Positions 55,097-63,866 are shown, numbered from the stretch's first letter. The stretch is DNA of 64,000 nt from Pigmentiphaga sp. H8 (GCF_003854895.1 NZ_CP033966.1:4526001-4590000); one strand, 5' to 3'. Translations and numbers: made by a program. The notes: generated by a model not told the origin, from the letters alone.

Positions 55097-58000
55097 CTAG
55101 CCCACCGATTCCGGGGCCGCCGCCACGGGGGCGGAGTGGGAATCCGTCTCCAGCGGATGTTCGCCCACCGGCAGCGGACGCTTGCGCTTGCCGGCCACCA
55201 GCGCATACACGCAGGGCACGACGAACAAGGTCAGTACCGTTCCCAGGCTCATGCCGCCCACGATCACCCAGCCGATCTGCACGCGCGATTCTGCGCCCGC
55301 GCCCGTGGCCACCGCCAGCGGGACGGCGCCCAGCACCATCGCGCCGGTCGTCATCAGGATGGGCCGCAGCCGCAGCACGCTGGCCTCGGACACCGCCTCG
55401 ATCAGTTCCTTGCCCTGGTCGCGCAACTGGTTGGCGAACTCCACGATCAGGATCCCGTGCTTGGTGATCAGGCCCACCAGCGTGATCAGGCCGATCTGGC
55501 TGTAGATGGACAGCGTCCCGCCCGAGAACCACAGCGCGAGCAGCGCGCCCGTCATCGACAGTGGCACCGACAGCATGATGATGAACGGATTGCGCCAGCT
55601 CTCGAACTGTGCCGCCAGCACCAGGTAGATGAAGGCCACCGCCATCGCGAACACCAGGTAGATGCTGCCCGACGAATCGCGGAACTCGCGCGACTGGCCG
55701 TTCAGGTCGGTCTGCGCGGTGGCGGGCAACACGCGCGCGGCGATGCCGTTCATTACGTCCAGCGCCTCGCCCAGTGCGTAGCCCGGCGCGAGCGACGCCG
55801 AGATCGTGACGGCGCGCATGCGGTTGAAGTGGTTCAGCGTCTGCGGCGATACGCCCTCGCGGACGGACAGCAGGTTGGCGAGCTGCACCATTTCGCCGTT
55901 GCGGGAGCGCACGTAGATGTCGGCGATGTCGGCGGGATTGGAGCGGTCGCGCGGTATCACCTGCACCAATACGTCGTACTGCTCGCCGTTGTCCTTGAAG
56001 CGCGTCACCTGACGGCCGCCCAGCATGGATTCGAGCGTGCGGCCGACGCGGTCCACATCGACGCCGATGTCGGCCAGCTTGTCGCGGTTGACCTGCACCC
56101 GCAGCTCGGGCGTGTTCAGGCGCAGGTCGGTCTGCACGTTCTGCACGCCGGGGTACTTGGCCAGCTCGGCCAGGAAGGTGTCGGCCATCGTAGCCAGCTC
56201 GGGATAGGACACCTGGCTCATGATGACGAATTCGATGGGCGAGGAGCGGGGCGACTGGCCCAGCGACGGCGGATTGGAGGGGAAGGCCTGCACGCCGGGC
56301 AGCGCGGCGAACTTCGGCTGGAGCGACCGCGCGACCTCCTGCTGGCTGCGGGTGCGCTCTTCCCAGGGCTTGAGCCGCAGCACGGCGTTGCCTTCGGTCA
56401 CCACCGGGAAGCCGGCCACCGCCTGGTAGGCGGCCATCTCGGGGATGTCCTTGTAGATCTCCTCCATGCGCTCGAGGTAGCTGGTGGTGTAGCCCACCGT
56501 GGCGCCCTGCGGCGCGACGATACGGCCGTAGATGACCCCGCGGTCCTCCACCGGCGAAAGCTCGCTCTTGATGGTCTTGAACAGGGGCGCGCTGCACGCG
56601 CCCACGGCCAGGCCCAGCACCACCACCCATCCGCGATGGGCCAGCGCGAACGACAGCGCGCGGCGGTAGCCGCGCGTCAGCGCGTTCAAGCCGCTTTCGA
56701 TGAAGTTGTACAGCCAGCCGTGCGACTCCTGGTGGCGCAGCATGAGCGAGCACATCATGGGCGTGAGCGTCAGCGCGACGAAGCCCGACACCAGCACGGC
56801 GCCCGCCAGGGCCAGCGCGAACTCGATGAACAGGCGGCCGGTGCGGCCGGTGGCGAAGGCCAGCGGCGCGTACACAGTGACCAGCGTCAGCGTCATGGCG
56901 ATGACGGCGAAGCCGATCTCGCGCGAGCCCAGCAGCGCGGCCTGCATGCGCGACTTGCCTTCCTCGATGTGGCGGAAGATGTTCTCGAGCACGACGATGG
57001 CGTCGTCCACCACCAGGCCGATGGCCAGCACCATGGCCAGCAGCGTGAGCGTGTTGATCGAGAAGCCGAACGCATACATGAGCGTGCAGGCGCCGATCAG
57101 GGACACGGGAATGGTGACGATGGGGATCAGGCTGGCGCGCAGGTTGCGCAGGAACAGGAAGATCACCAGCACCACCAGCACGATGGCCTCGCCGATGGTG
57201 TGGAACACCGACTCGATGGACTTCTCGATGAAGACCGAGGTGTCGTACGCCATGTTCAGCTTCATGCCGCTGGGCAGCGTGGCGTTCATTTCCTCGATTT
57301 CGGCGCGCACCGCCTTGGACAGGTCCAGCGGATTGGCCGTGGACTGCTTGACCACGCCGATGTTCAGCGCCGGCCTGCCGTTGAAGCGCGAGGTCACGCG
57401 CTCGTCCACCGGCCCCAGGCCCACCGAGGCGACGTCGCCGACGCGCACGCTGTAGCCGCCGACGTTGGCGATGATGACGTTCTCGAACTGCTCCTTGGTT
57501 CGCAGGTTGGTGGCGGCGACGATGGAGAACTCGCGCGCCCTGGACTCGATCCGGCCCGAGGGGATCTCGACGTTCTGCTTGCGCAGCGCGTCCTCCACGT
57601 CCTGGACGGTAAGGCGGTAGGCGGCCAATTTCCCGCGATCGACGTTGATGCGCATGGCCGGCAGGCGTTCGCCGAACACCCGCACCTCGGCCGCGCCCGG
57701 CAGCACGGACAGCCGGGGCTTGATGAAGCGGTTGATGTAGTCCGAGGTTTCCATCGCCGACAGCGATCCGGACTCGACGGCCAGGTACATGACCGGCTGG
57801 GAGTCGGCTTCGACCTTGGCGATGATGGGTTCGTCGATCTCGTCGGGCAGGCGGCCGCGCACGCGCGCGACCTTGTCCCGCACGTCGGCCGCTGCCGAAT
57901 CGGGCGAGATCGACAGGCGGAAGCGGACGTTGATGTTGCTGCGCTCGGACCGGCTGGTGGAGGTCATGACTTCCACGCCTTCGATGCCCGACAGGGAATC

Positions 58001-58204
58001 CTCGAGCGGCTTGGTGATCTGGGATTCGATCACCTCGGCCGACGCGCCCTTGTAGACGGTGCTGACGGACACGACCGGTTCGTCGATCTGGGGATATTCA
58101 CGCACGGTCAGGCGGGAATACGAGATCAGGCCCACCAGCAGGACCAGCAGCGACAGCACCGTCGCGAAGACGGGCCGCTTGATGCAGACTTCGGACAGGA
58201 CCAT
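55097..58204 (-). CDS. RND-family multidrug efflux transporter (AcrB/MexF type)
   Basis: Inner-membrane proton-driven pump of 1035 residues, normal length for the HAE-1 family. The first helix is in MVLSEVCIKRPVFATVLSLLVLLVGLISY. The periplasmic porter domain follows, then the proton-relay helix IGLVVDDAIVVLENIFRHIEEG near residue 400, including the paired Asp residues. The second half repeats the pattern with VPLSMTGALLALWFSGGTLSIYSQIGLITLVGL near 890. It begins 10 bp after the adaptor gene. No outer-membrane channel gene is adjacent, so a genomic TolC/OprM homologue would complete the tripartite pump. Confidence 0.95.
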   Translation of the reverse strand: MVLSEVCIKRPVFATVLSLLVLLVGLISYSRLTVREYPQIDEPVVSVSTVYKGASAEVIESQITKPLEDSLSGIEGVEVMTSTSRSERSNINVRFRLSISPDSAAADVRDKVARVRGRLPDEIDEPIIAKVEADSQPVMYLAVESGSLSAMETSDYINRFIKPRLSVLPGAAEVRVFGERLPAMRINVDRGKLAAYRLTVQDVEDALRKQNVEIPSGRIESRAREFSIVAATNLRTKEQFENVIIANVGGYSVRVGDVASVGLGPVDERVTSRFNGRPALNIGVVKQSTANPLDLSKAVRAEIEEMNATLPSGMKLNMAYDTSVFIEKSIESVFHTIGEAIVLVVLVIFLFLRNLRASLIPIVTIPVSLIGACTLMYAFGFSINTLTLLAMVLAIGLVVDDAIVVLENIFRHIEEGKSRMQAALLGSREIGFAVIAMTLTLVTVYAPLAFATGRTGRLFIEFALALAGAVLVSGFVALTLTPMMCSLMLRHQESHGWLYNFIESGLNALTRGYRRALSFALAHRGWVVVLGLAVGACSAPLFKTIKSELSPVEDRGVIYGRIVAPQGATVGYTTSYLERMEEIYKDIPEMAAYQAVAGFPVVTEGNAVLRLKPWEERTRSQQEVARSLQPKFAALPGVQAFPSNPPSLGQSPRSSPIEFVIMSQVSYPELATMADTFLAELAKYPGVQNVQTDLRLNTPELRVQVNRDKLADIGVDVDRVGRTLESMLGGRQVTRFKDNGEQYDVLVQVIPRDRSNPADIADIYVRSRNGEMVQLANLLSVREGVSPQTLNHFNRMRAVTISASLAPGYALGEALDVMNGIAARVLPATAQTDLNGQSREFRDSSGSIYLVFAMAVAFIYLVLAAQFESWRNPFIIMLSVPLSMTGALLALWFSGGTLSIYSQIGLITLVGLITKHGILIVEFANQLRDQGKELIEAVSEASVLRLRPILMTTGAMVLGAVPLAVATGAGAESRVQIGWVIVGGMSLGTVLTLFVVPCVYALVAGKRKRPLPVGEHPLETDSHSAPVAAAPESVG

Positions 58205-58214
58205 GTGCCGGGCC

Positions 58215-59327
58215 TCAGAGCGCCGACGCCGTGGCGCTGGCGAGCTTCACCGGCACGCCGTCGCGCAGCTTCTGCGCGCCGGCCACCACGATCACATCGC
58301 CCTCGGCCAGGCCGGACGTGATCTCGACCATGGCTTCGCGCCGCTGCCCGACCTCGACCTGCACCCGCTCGGCGCGGCCGTTCTGCACGCGGTAGACGAA
58401 CTGGTCGTCGCCCACCGGGACCAGCGCCGCCTCGGGCACGGCCAGCGCCTGGGAAGGCGTGTCCAGCAGCAGCTTCACGCGCGCGAACATGCCGGGGCGC
58501 AATTGGCCGCCGGGGTTCTTGACCTGGGCGCGCATGACGATGGAACGGCCGCCGGTATCGATGAGCGGACTGATGGCATAGACGGTGCCGCCGAAAGACT
58601 TGTCGGGCATGGCATCGAGCGATACCTGCAGGGTCTGGCCGGTTCGGGTCTGCGACAGGTAGATTTCCGGGATGCGGAAATCCACCTTGAGCGGATCGAT
58701 GGCCTCGAGCGCCACCAGGTCCTGGCCCACCGCGACATAGTCGCCCGTCGACACGTTGCGCAGCCCGATCACGCCGCCGAACGGGGCCCGGATGTCGTTC
58801 TTGTCCAGGCGGACCTGGGCCAGCACCATGGCGGCCTGCTGCACCTTCATCGCGTTGTCGGCCTCGTCCTTGGCCTGCTTGCTGATGAAGCCCTTCTGCT
58901 GCAGCTCGATGGAGCGGTCGTAGTTGCTCTTGGCCAGCGTGAAATTGGCGCGGGCCTGCTCGAACTCGGCGCGCGGCACGGAATCGTCCAGGCGTATCAG
59001 CACCTGGCCCTTGTTCACCCGCTGGCCCTCGGTGAACCGGATCTCGCTGATGCGGCCCGCCACTTCGGGGCGCAAGGTCACGGATTCGTTGGATCGCAGG
59101 CTGCCGACCGCGGTGATGCCGCGCTCGAACGGCCGGCGCGCGACCTTCTGGACCTCGACCAGAATGGCCTGCGGTCCGGCGGCCCTGGCCGCCGGATCGG
59201 GCGCCGTGGCCCGCGGAGCACCGCCCGCCGGGGCGCCGGTGCCGAACAGGCGGGGGGAAAAATAGCCGACTCCCGCCCCGACGGCGAGGGCAACCACCAC
59301 GACGGGGACTAACGAACTCTTCTGCAT
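58215..59327 (-). CDS. RND efflux periplasmic adaptor (membrane fusion protein)
   Basis: Adaptor protein of 370 residues. A single N-terminal membrane or signal segment (MQKSSLVPVVVVALAVGAGVGYFSP) anchors it. The lipoyl and barrel domains include ITAVGSLRSNESVTLRPEVAGRI near residue 66 and GVIGLRNVSTGDYVAVGQDLVALE near 180. A short coiled-coil hairpin lies between (about 105-160, FEQARANFTLAKSNYDRSIELQQKG). The start at 59327 is chosen over an upstream one because the latter adds a non-homologous N-terminus. It pairs with the pump gene 10 bp downstream. No local regulator is evident. Confidence 0.93.
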   Translation of the reverse strand: MQKSSLVPVVVVALAVGAGVGYFSPRLFGTGAPAGGAPRATAPDPAARAAGPQAILVEVQKVARRPFERGITAVGSLRSNESVTLRPEVAGRISEIRFTEGQRVNKGQVLIRLDDSVPRAEFEQARANFTLAKSNYDRSIELQQKGFISKQAKDEADNAMKVQQAAMVLAQVRLDKNDIRAPFGGVIGLRNVSTGDYVAVGQDLVALEAIDPLKVDFRIPEIYLSQTRTGQTLQVSLDAMPDKSFGGTVYAISPLIDTGGRSIVMRAQVKNPGGQLRPGMFARVKLLLDTPSQALAVPEAALVPVGDDQFVYRVQNGRAERVQVEVGQRREAMVEITSGLAEGDVIVVAGAQKLRDGVPVKLASATASAL

Positions 59328-59438
59328 ACTATAGCGAGCGGAAAGCGCAACAAGGTGTATCGCCCACTTTAGCATCGGACCATGACGATTGCGCGGGATC
59401 TCGCGCTTTCGGAGCCCCGCGTAAACCCTCGTTTTCCG

Positions 59439-60410
59439 CTACTCGACCTTGCCTATCCGGCGCACGGCCTCGGCCAGCACCTTGGCATCGGCCTGCCAGT
59501 AGGCGGCGAACTCCGGCGCGTCCAGGTACATGACCGGGCTGCCCGCGCCCTGGATGGTCTTCAATACCTTGGGATCCGTGGCTGCGGCCTTGGCGGCGGC
59601 GCGCAGGCGGTCGACCACCGGCGCCGGCGTGCCGGCCGGCGCGAACACGCCGGACCACTGCGCGAACCGGACCGGGTGTCCCAGTTCCGTCAGGCTGGGA
59701 ACGTCGGGCAGGGACTCCAGCCGCCCCGTGCCCCAGTGCGCCAGGGCCCGGACCTTGCCGCCCTTGATGTGCTGGAGCACCGAGGCCGGCCCCGTCGACA
59801 GCGCCTGGACCTGGTCGGCAAGCAGCGCCACGATGGCCGGCCCGGCGCCGGTGTAGGGCACGTGCAGCAGGCGCAGGTTCGCTTCGTTGCGCAGCATCTC
59901 CATGGGCACGTGCATGGTGCCGTAGTTGCCCGAGGACCCATAGGCCACGCCACGGTCGCCCTTCTTCTGGGCGGCGATGAATTCCTGCGCCGTCTTCCAC
60001 GGGCTGTCGGACCGCACCACCAGCACGGTCGGATCGGCCGTGAAGCGGGCGATGGGGGTGAACTGGGACAACTGGTACATCGGCTCCCTGCCCAGCAGCT
60101 TGTCGGCCTCGGGCAGAATGGAGATGGACGACAGCGCCATCATGATGGTGTAGCCGTCGGCCGCCGACTTGGCGACATGCCCCATGCCGACGCCGCCGCC
60201 GGCGCCGCCCCGGTTCTCGACCACCACGGCCTGGCCCAGGAAGCGGCTCATGGATTCGGCCACCGGACGGGCGACGGTGTCGGCCACGCCCCCCGGCGGG
60301 AAAGGCACGACCATGGTGATGGGCCGGGTCGGCCAGGAGTCCTGCGCGGCGGCGGGCGCGCCGCCAAGGACGGCGCAGCAGGCCGCCCAGACCAGCAATG
60401 TGCGTTTCAT
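59439..60410 (-). CDS. Bug/TctC-family periplasmic solute-binding protein, copy 5
   Basis: Receptor of 323 residues. The signal MKRTLLVWAACCAVLGGAPAAAQ is followed by WPTRPITMVVPFPPGGVADTVAR and VVVENRGGAGGGVGMGHVAKSA. A GAGGAGACGAC Shine-Dalgarno precedes the ATG. It follows the second FAH-family gene by 85 bp, a gap that holds a 10-bp hairpin, and is followed at a distance by the efflux operon. Together with the GntR at 61514 it repeats the regulator-hydrolase-receptor module of 36504-39169. The ligand is probably the compound processed by the FAH enzyme. Confidence 0.92.
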   Translation of the reverse strand: MKRTLLVWAACCAVLGGAPAAAQDSWPTRPITMVVPFPPGGVADTVARPVAESMSRFLGQAVVVENRGGAGGGVGMGHVAKSAADGYTIMMALSSISILPEADKLLGREPMYQLSQFTPIARFTADPTVLVVRSDSPWKTAQEFIAAQKKGDRGVAYGSSGNYGTMHVPMEMLRNEANLRLLHVPYTGAGPAIVALLADQVQALSTGPASVLQHIKGGKVRALAHWGTGRLESLPDVPSLTELGHPVRFAQWSGVFAPAGTPAPVVDRLRAAAKAAATDPKVLKTIQGAGSPVMYLDAPEFAAYWQADAKVLAEAVRRIGKVE

Positions 60411-60470
60411 GTCGTCTCCTCGTTTCCCTACGGGTTGGCGCCCGCCCCCGTGTGTCCGGGGATGTCGGGC

Positions 60471-60494
60471 GGCGCGCGGCCTGCGCCGCGCGCC
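60471..60494 (-). other. Hairpin between FAH copy 2 and Bug copy 5
   Basis: GGCGCGCGGC-CTGC-GCCGCGCGCC forms a perfect 10-bp stem with a 4-nt loop, 1 bp after the FAH stop on the minus strand. No U tract follows. It may limit read-through or protect the upstream mRNA. Confidence 0.4.
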
Positions 60495-60495
60495 T

Positions 60496-61374
60496 TCAAT
60501 CGACGGCGTTCTCCAGCACGCCTATGCCCTGCACTTCGATGCGGATCACGTCGCCGCGCTTGACGAAACGGGGCGGGTTGAAACCTATGCCCACGCCCGC
60601 CGGCGTGCCGGTGGCGATCACGTCTCCCGGCTCCAGCGTGATGCCGGACGAGATGGTCGCGATCAGCGTCGGAATGTCGAAGATCAGTTGCCGGGTATTG
60701 GCATCCTGGCGCAGTTCGCCGTTGACCCAGCAGCGGATGTCCAGGTTGGCGGCATCCAGCTCGTCGGCGGTGACCAGCGCCGGTCCCATGGGGCAGAAGC
60801 CGTCCAGCGACTTGCCGAGGAACCACTGGCGATGCAGCTTCTGCAGGTCACGCGCCGTGAAGTCGTTGACGATGGTGTAGCCGAATACGTGCTCCAGCGC
60901 ACGCTCGCGCGGGATGTTCCGGCCCGGCTTGCCGATGACCACGGCCAGTTCGGCCTCGTAGTCGAGCTGGGAGGTGACCCCTTCGTGCGAGGGAATGGCC
61001 GCGTCCGGCCCGATCACGGTGTTGTACCCCTTGGTGAACACCACGGGGGCTTCGGGCGCGTGCTCGCCTTCCTTCGCGCTGGAATCAAAGCCCGATTTGC
61101 TGAATTCCGCCGCATGCTCGAAATAGTTCTTGCCGACGCAGAAGATGTTGCGCCGGGGGCGGTCGATGGGCGCCAGCAGCCGCGCGCCCGACAAGGGCCG
61201 TCCGGCCCCGCGCGTGGCCAGGCTGGAACGGATCCGGTCGAAATCCTGGACCAGTTGGACCATGTCGCCGGAGAATCCGGGAACGAGGTCGGCCAGCGGC
61301 CAGTAATGCCGCATGTCGGCATCGGCAAGGGCGATGGCGGGTTTGCCGTCGGCGATCAGGTGGACGAATTTCAT
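60496..61374 (-). CDS. Fumarylacetoacetate hydrolase family protein, copy 2
   Basis: Protein of 292 residues in the FAH family. The N-terminal lid domain is followed by NIFCVGKNYFEHAAEFSKSG near residue 75, SQLDYEAELAVVIGKPGRNI near 135 (metal-binding Glu residues), GYTIVNDFTARDLQKLHRQW near 166 and PGDVIATGTPAGVGIGF near 252. Compared with copy 1 it keeps the complete RDLQ pattern found in fumarylpyruvate and 2-hydroxyhepta-2,4-diene-1,7-dioate enzymes. It is the first gene after the divergent gntR, with several CCAATTGG sites in the promoter. It probably cleaves or isomerises an acylpyruvate. Confidence 0.92.
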   Translation of the reverse strand: MKFVHLIADGKPAIALADADMRHYWPLADLVPGFSGDMVQLVQDFDRIRSSLATRGAGRPLSGARLLAPIDRPRRNIFCVGKNYFEHAAEFSKSGFDSSAKEGEHAPEAPVVFTKGYNTVIGPDAAIPSHEGVTSQLDYEAELAVVIGKPGRNIPRERALEHVFGYTIVNDFTARDLQKLHRQWFLGKSLDGFCPMGPALVTADELDAANLDIRCWVNGELRQDANTRQLIFDIPTLIATISSGITLEPGDVIATGTPAGVGIGFNPPRFVKRGDVIRIEVQGIGVLENAVD

Positions 61375-61389
61375 GATGCGTTAACAGAT

Positions 61390-61488
61390 CCAATTGGTAA
61401 ATTCATATACCAATATAAAACCAAATTGGATCTTCATCAAGCGTGCGGCCCCACTTTATTTGACCAATTGGTACCATTGAATTAAGGT
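61390..61488. promoter_or_regulatory. Divergent GntR/FAH promoter region with repeated CCAATTGG operators
   Basis: Minus-strand promoter toward FAH: -35 TTGATG (61440-61435) and -10 TATATT (61417-61412), 17-bp spacer. Plus-strand promoter toward gntR: -35 TTGACC (61460-61465) and -10 TAAGGT (61483-61488), 17-bp spacer. Operator-like sites: CCAATTGG at 61390-61397, ATTGGTA and TACCAAT as inverted arms at 61393-61399 and 61408-61414, CCAAATTGG at 61421-61429, and CCAATTGGTACC at 61464-61475. The last lies in the gntR promoter spacer. This fits repression in both directions by the GntR protein. Confidence 0.7.
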
Positions 61489-61513
61489 AGCGGCAGAACG
61501 AGGGACAGCCACC

Positions 61514-62218
61514 ATGGACGAATCCGCAGCGCACAGCCCCATTTCGCGCGCCCCCGGGGCCAAAGAGCTCATGCACCACCTGTTGGGGGAGATATCCAGC
61601 GGCAGGCTGCACGTGGGCGTCAAGCTGCCGCCCGAGCGCGAGCTGAGCCAGCGCTTCGCGATCTCGCGCGGGTCGGTGCGCCGCGTGCTGGCCGACCTGC
61701 GCACCCGCGGACTGATCATCCAGTCCGTGGGCAGCGGCACCTTCGTCGCCGAAGGCGCCCAGGCCCTGGCCGGCGGCCCCTCGCCCGCGCCCGAGGTCAG
61801 CACCAGCCCGGCCGAACTCATGGAAGCGCGGCTGCTGATCGAACCCCTGATGCCGGCCCTGATCGCCCGCAACGCCAATGCCGCCGACTTCGCCCGCATG
61901 CAGCAATGCGTGGAGGAATCGGAAATCGCCGCCAGCATCGAGGCCTTCGAGCACTGGGATGGCGAACTCCACAAGTCCTTCGCCGAAGCCACCCACAACT
62001 CGTTCTTCCTGCAGATCCTGGAACTGACCAACCGTGTCCGCGAACAGGGGGAATGGGGCCGCTTGAAGCGCCGTTCGCTCACGCCGGAGCGGCGGGTGCA
62101 GTACCAGCGGCAGCACCGCGCCATCGTCGAGGCCTTGAAGGACCGCGACGCCGCCCAGGCGCGCGAACTCCTGCTGGGCCACCTGCAGCAGATCCGGCAG
62201 AATCTGTTCGACGCCTGA
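61514..62218 (+). CDS. GntR-family (FCD domain) transcriptional regulator, copy 2
   Basis: Regulator of 234 residues. The winged helix-turn-helix (residues about 15-80) has LPPERELSQRFAISRGSVRRVLADL, the FadR-type ERELA-like motif, followed by GLIIQSVGSGTFVAEG as the wing. The FCD effector domain carries candidate metal residues in WDGELHKSFAEATHNSFF near 155 and QRQHRAIVEAL near 200. It is divergent from the FAH-Bug pair; the 139-bp gap carries repeated CCAATTGG sites. This layout predicts a local repressor released by an acid intermediate. Confidence 0.92.
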   Translation: MDESAAHSPISRAPGAKELMHHLLGEISSGRLHVGVKLPPERELSQRFAISRGSVRRVLADLRTRGLIIQSVGSGTFVAEGAQALAGGPSPAPEVSTSPAELMEARLLIEPLMPALIARNANAADFARMQQCVEESEIAASIEAFEHWDGELHKSFAEATHNSFFLQILELTNRVREQGEWGRLKRRSLTPERRVQYQRQHRAIVEALKDRDAAQARELLLGHLQQIRQNLFDA

Positions 62219-62233
62219 CGCCCGGCGGGCGGC

Positions 62234-63025
62234 CTACCGCGAGGGCTCGCGCCCGGTCCGCAGCGGGTGGACCTCCCGGGCCGTGGCCACCGCGGCGCGG
62301 CGCGGCGCCTTCTGCTTTTTCCAGGCGGGACCGATCAGCCGCATGCCCACCGTGCGCTTGACCGCGGACACCACGTACAGCCCGCCGCATACCGGCCACC
62401 AGCGCTCGCCGGCGCTTTCCATGAAGGCGTAGCGGCGCAGCCATTTCTCGGTGCGGCAGGCCGGCGCATAGATGCCGAAGCGGCCGCTCTCGACCTCGAA
62501 CGACAGCAGCTTGAGCCAGTCCTTGATGCGCGCGGGAGACAGCGGCTGGATGCCGGGCGGCAGGAAGGACCGGCGCCGGCCCAGCAGGCGGCCGGCGCCC
62601 CACAGGCTCCACGGATTGAAACCGGTGATCACCAGGCGGCCTTCGGGAATCAGCACCCGTTCGGCCTCGCGCAGGACCTGGTGGGGGTCGTCCGAGCACT
62701 CCAGCGTGTGGGGCAGGACCAGCAGGTCCAGGCTTTGCGAATCGAACGGCAAGGCCTCCAGGTCGGCCACCACGAACGCATTCCAGCGCGCCCGCTGCGG
62801 CTCGGACGGTATCGCGCCGGCGACGTAGCCCTTGAAGGGCATGCGGTTGGCGCGCAGCGCGTCCAGTTCGGCCAGGCCGGCCTGCATGGCATGGAAGCCG
62901 AATACGTCGGACACCGCCTCGTCCAGCCGCGCCTGCTCCCAGGCGAGCGCGTGGCGGCCGGGATCGGTCGCCAGCCACGCGGCAAGCTCTACAATCGGAG
63001 AATCCTGGACGTCAGACGGCAGCAT
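62234..63025 (-). CDS. SAM-dependent methyltransferase, YafS-like
   Basis: Class I methyltransferase-type protein of 263 residues if started at 63025 (MLPSDVQDSPIVELAAWLA); an in-frame start at 63121 would run into gloB. Methyltransferase_11 features are present: DLEALPFDSQSLDLLVLPHTLE near residue 90 and VLIPEGRLVITGFNPWSLWG near 118. The classical glycine-rich motif I is weak. The gene is divergent from gloB with only 4 bp between start codons, the arrangement of yafS and gloB in E. coli. Function is not established. In E. coli rnhA and dnaQ lie beyond it; here a gntR gene follows instead. Confidence 0.88.
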   Translation of the reverse strand: MLPSDVQDSPIVELAAWLATDPGRHALAWEQARLDEAVSDVFGFHAMQAGLAELDALRANRMPFKGYVAGAIPSEPQRARWNAFVVADLEALPFDSQSLDLLVLPHTLECSDDPHQVLREAERVLIPEGRLVITGFNPWSLWGAGRLLGRRRSFLPPGIQPLSPARIKDWLKLLSFEVESGRFGIYAPACRTEKWLRRYAFMESAGERWWPVCGGLYVVSAVKRTVGMRLIGPAWKKQKAPRRAAVATAREVHPLRTGREPSR

Positions 63026-63029
63026 CGGA

Positions 63030-63866
63030 ATGAAAGACTCGAAAGGAAGCAAACGATCGGCCGGCCCGCAAGATGCCGGCCCGGCGGCCGGCATAACCGG
63101 CATCCCCGCCTTCAATGACAACTACCTGTGGTTGATCCGGCAGGGCACGCTGGCGGCCGTGGTGGACCCCGGCGATGCCGGTCCGGTCCTGGCCTCGCTG
63201 CAGCAGCAGCGCCTCCAGCTTCGTGCCATTCTACTGACTCACCACCACAAGGACCATGTCGGCGGTGTCCTGGAGCTGGTCGAACGCACCGGCGCCACGG
63301 TATTCGGTCCCGCGGGCGAGAAACTGCCCCACTGCGACCGCCGCCTCGCCCAGGGCGACCGGGTCACCCTGCCTGAACTGGATCTGGACCTGGAGGTGCT
63401 GGACGTGCCGGGGCATACCGCCGGCCACATCGCGTATGCCGGCCGCGCGGCCGGCGTCGAACCGCTGGTGTTCTGCGGCGACACGCTGTTCGCCTCGGGA
63501 TGCGGCCGCCTGTTCGAGGGCACGCCGCAGCAGATGAAGGCCTCGCTGGACAAACTGGCGGCCCTGCCCGCCAGGACGCGCATCTACTGCGCGCACGAAT
63601 ACACCTTGTCCAACCTGGCCTGGGCCACCGCCGTCGAACCCGACAACGCGGCGCTGCACGTATGGCACCAGCAGGCGCGCCACCTGCGCGAACAATCGCA
63701 GCCCACGGTGCCCACCACGCTGGATCTGGAACGCCAGGTCAATCCTTTCCTGCGCACCGCCGTTCCCGAGGTGGCGGCGGCCGCGGCGACCCATGCCGGC
63801 AGGCCGATGGCCGACGCCGTCGAGGTTTTCGCCGCGCTGCGCGAATGGAAGAACGACTTCCGGTAG
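63030..63866 (+). CDS. gloB: Hydroxyacylglutathione hydrolase (glyoxalase II)
   Basis: Metallo-beta-lactamase-fold enzyme of 278 residues that hydrolyses S-lactoylglutathione in methylglyoxal detoxification. The binuclear metal motif T-H71-H-H73-K-D75-H76 is in AILLTHHHKDHVGG. Further ligands are in DVPGHTAGHIAY near 130 and VFCGDTLFASGCGRLFEGTPQQM near 150-170, and the glutathione-binding YCAHEYTLSNLAWA segment is near 190. The first 20 residues form a non-conserved extension; a later start is possible. It is divergent from the methyltransferase gene by 4 bp, so each promoter must lie inside the other gene. A TACAAT box at 62990-62995 is a candidate -10. Confidence 0.95.
   Translation: MKDSKGSKRSAGPQDAGPAAGITGIPAFNDNYLWLIRQGTLAAVVDPGDAGPVLASLQQQRLQLRAILLTHHHKDHVGGVLELVERTGATVFGPAGEKLPHCDRRLAQGDRVTLPELDLDLEVLDVPGHTAGHIAYAGRAAGVEPLVFCGDTLFASGCGRLFEGTPQQMKASLDKLAALPARTRIYCAHEYTLSNLAWATAVEPDNAALHVWHQQARHLREQSQPTVPTTLDLERQVNPFLRTAVPEVAAAAATHAGRPMADAVEVFAALREWKNDFR

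Noticed and set aside
54801..56753. A 650-codon minus-strand frame running through the palindromic repeat and the RND gene
   Set aside because: It is an alternative frame of the RND gene extended across a non-coding repeat and lacks transporter features.
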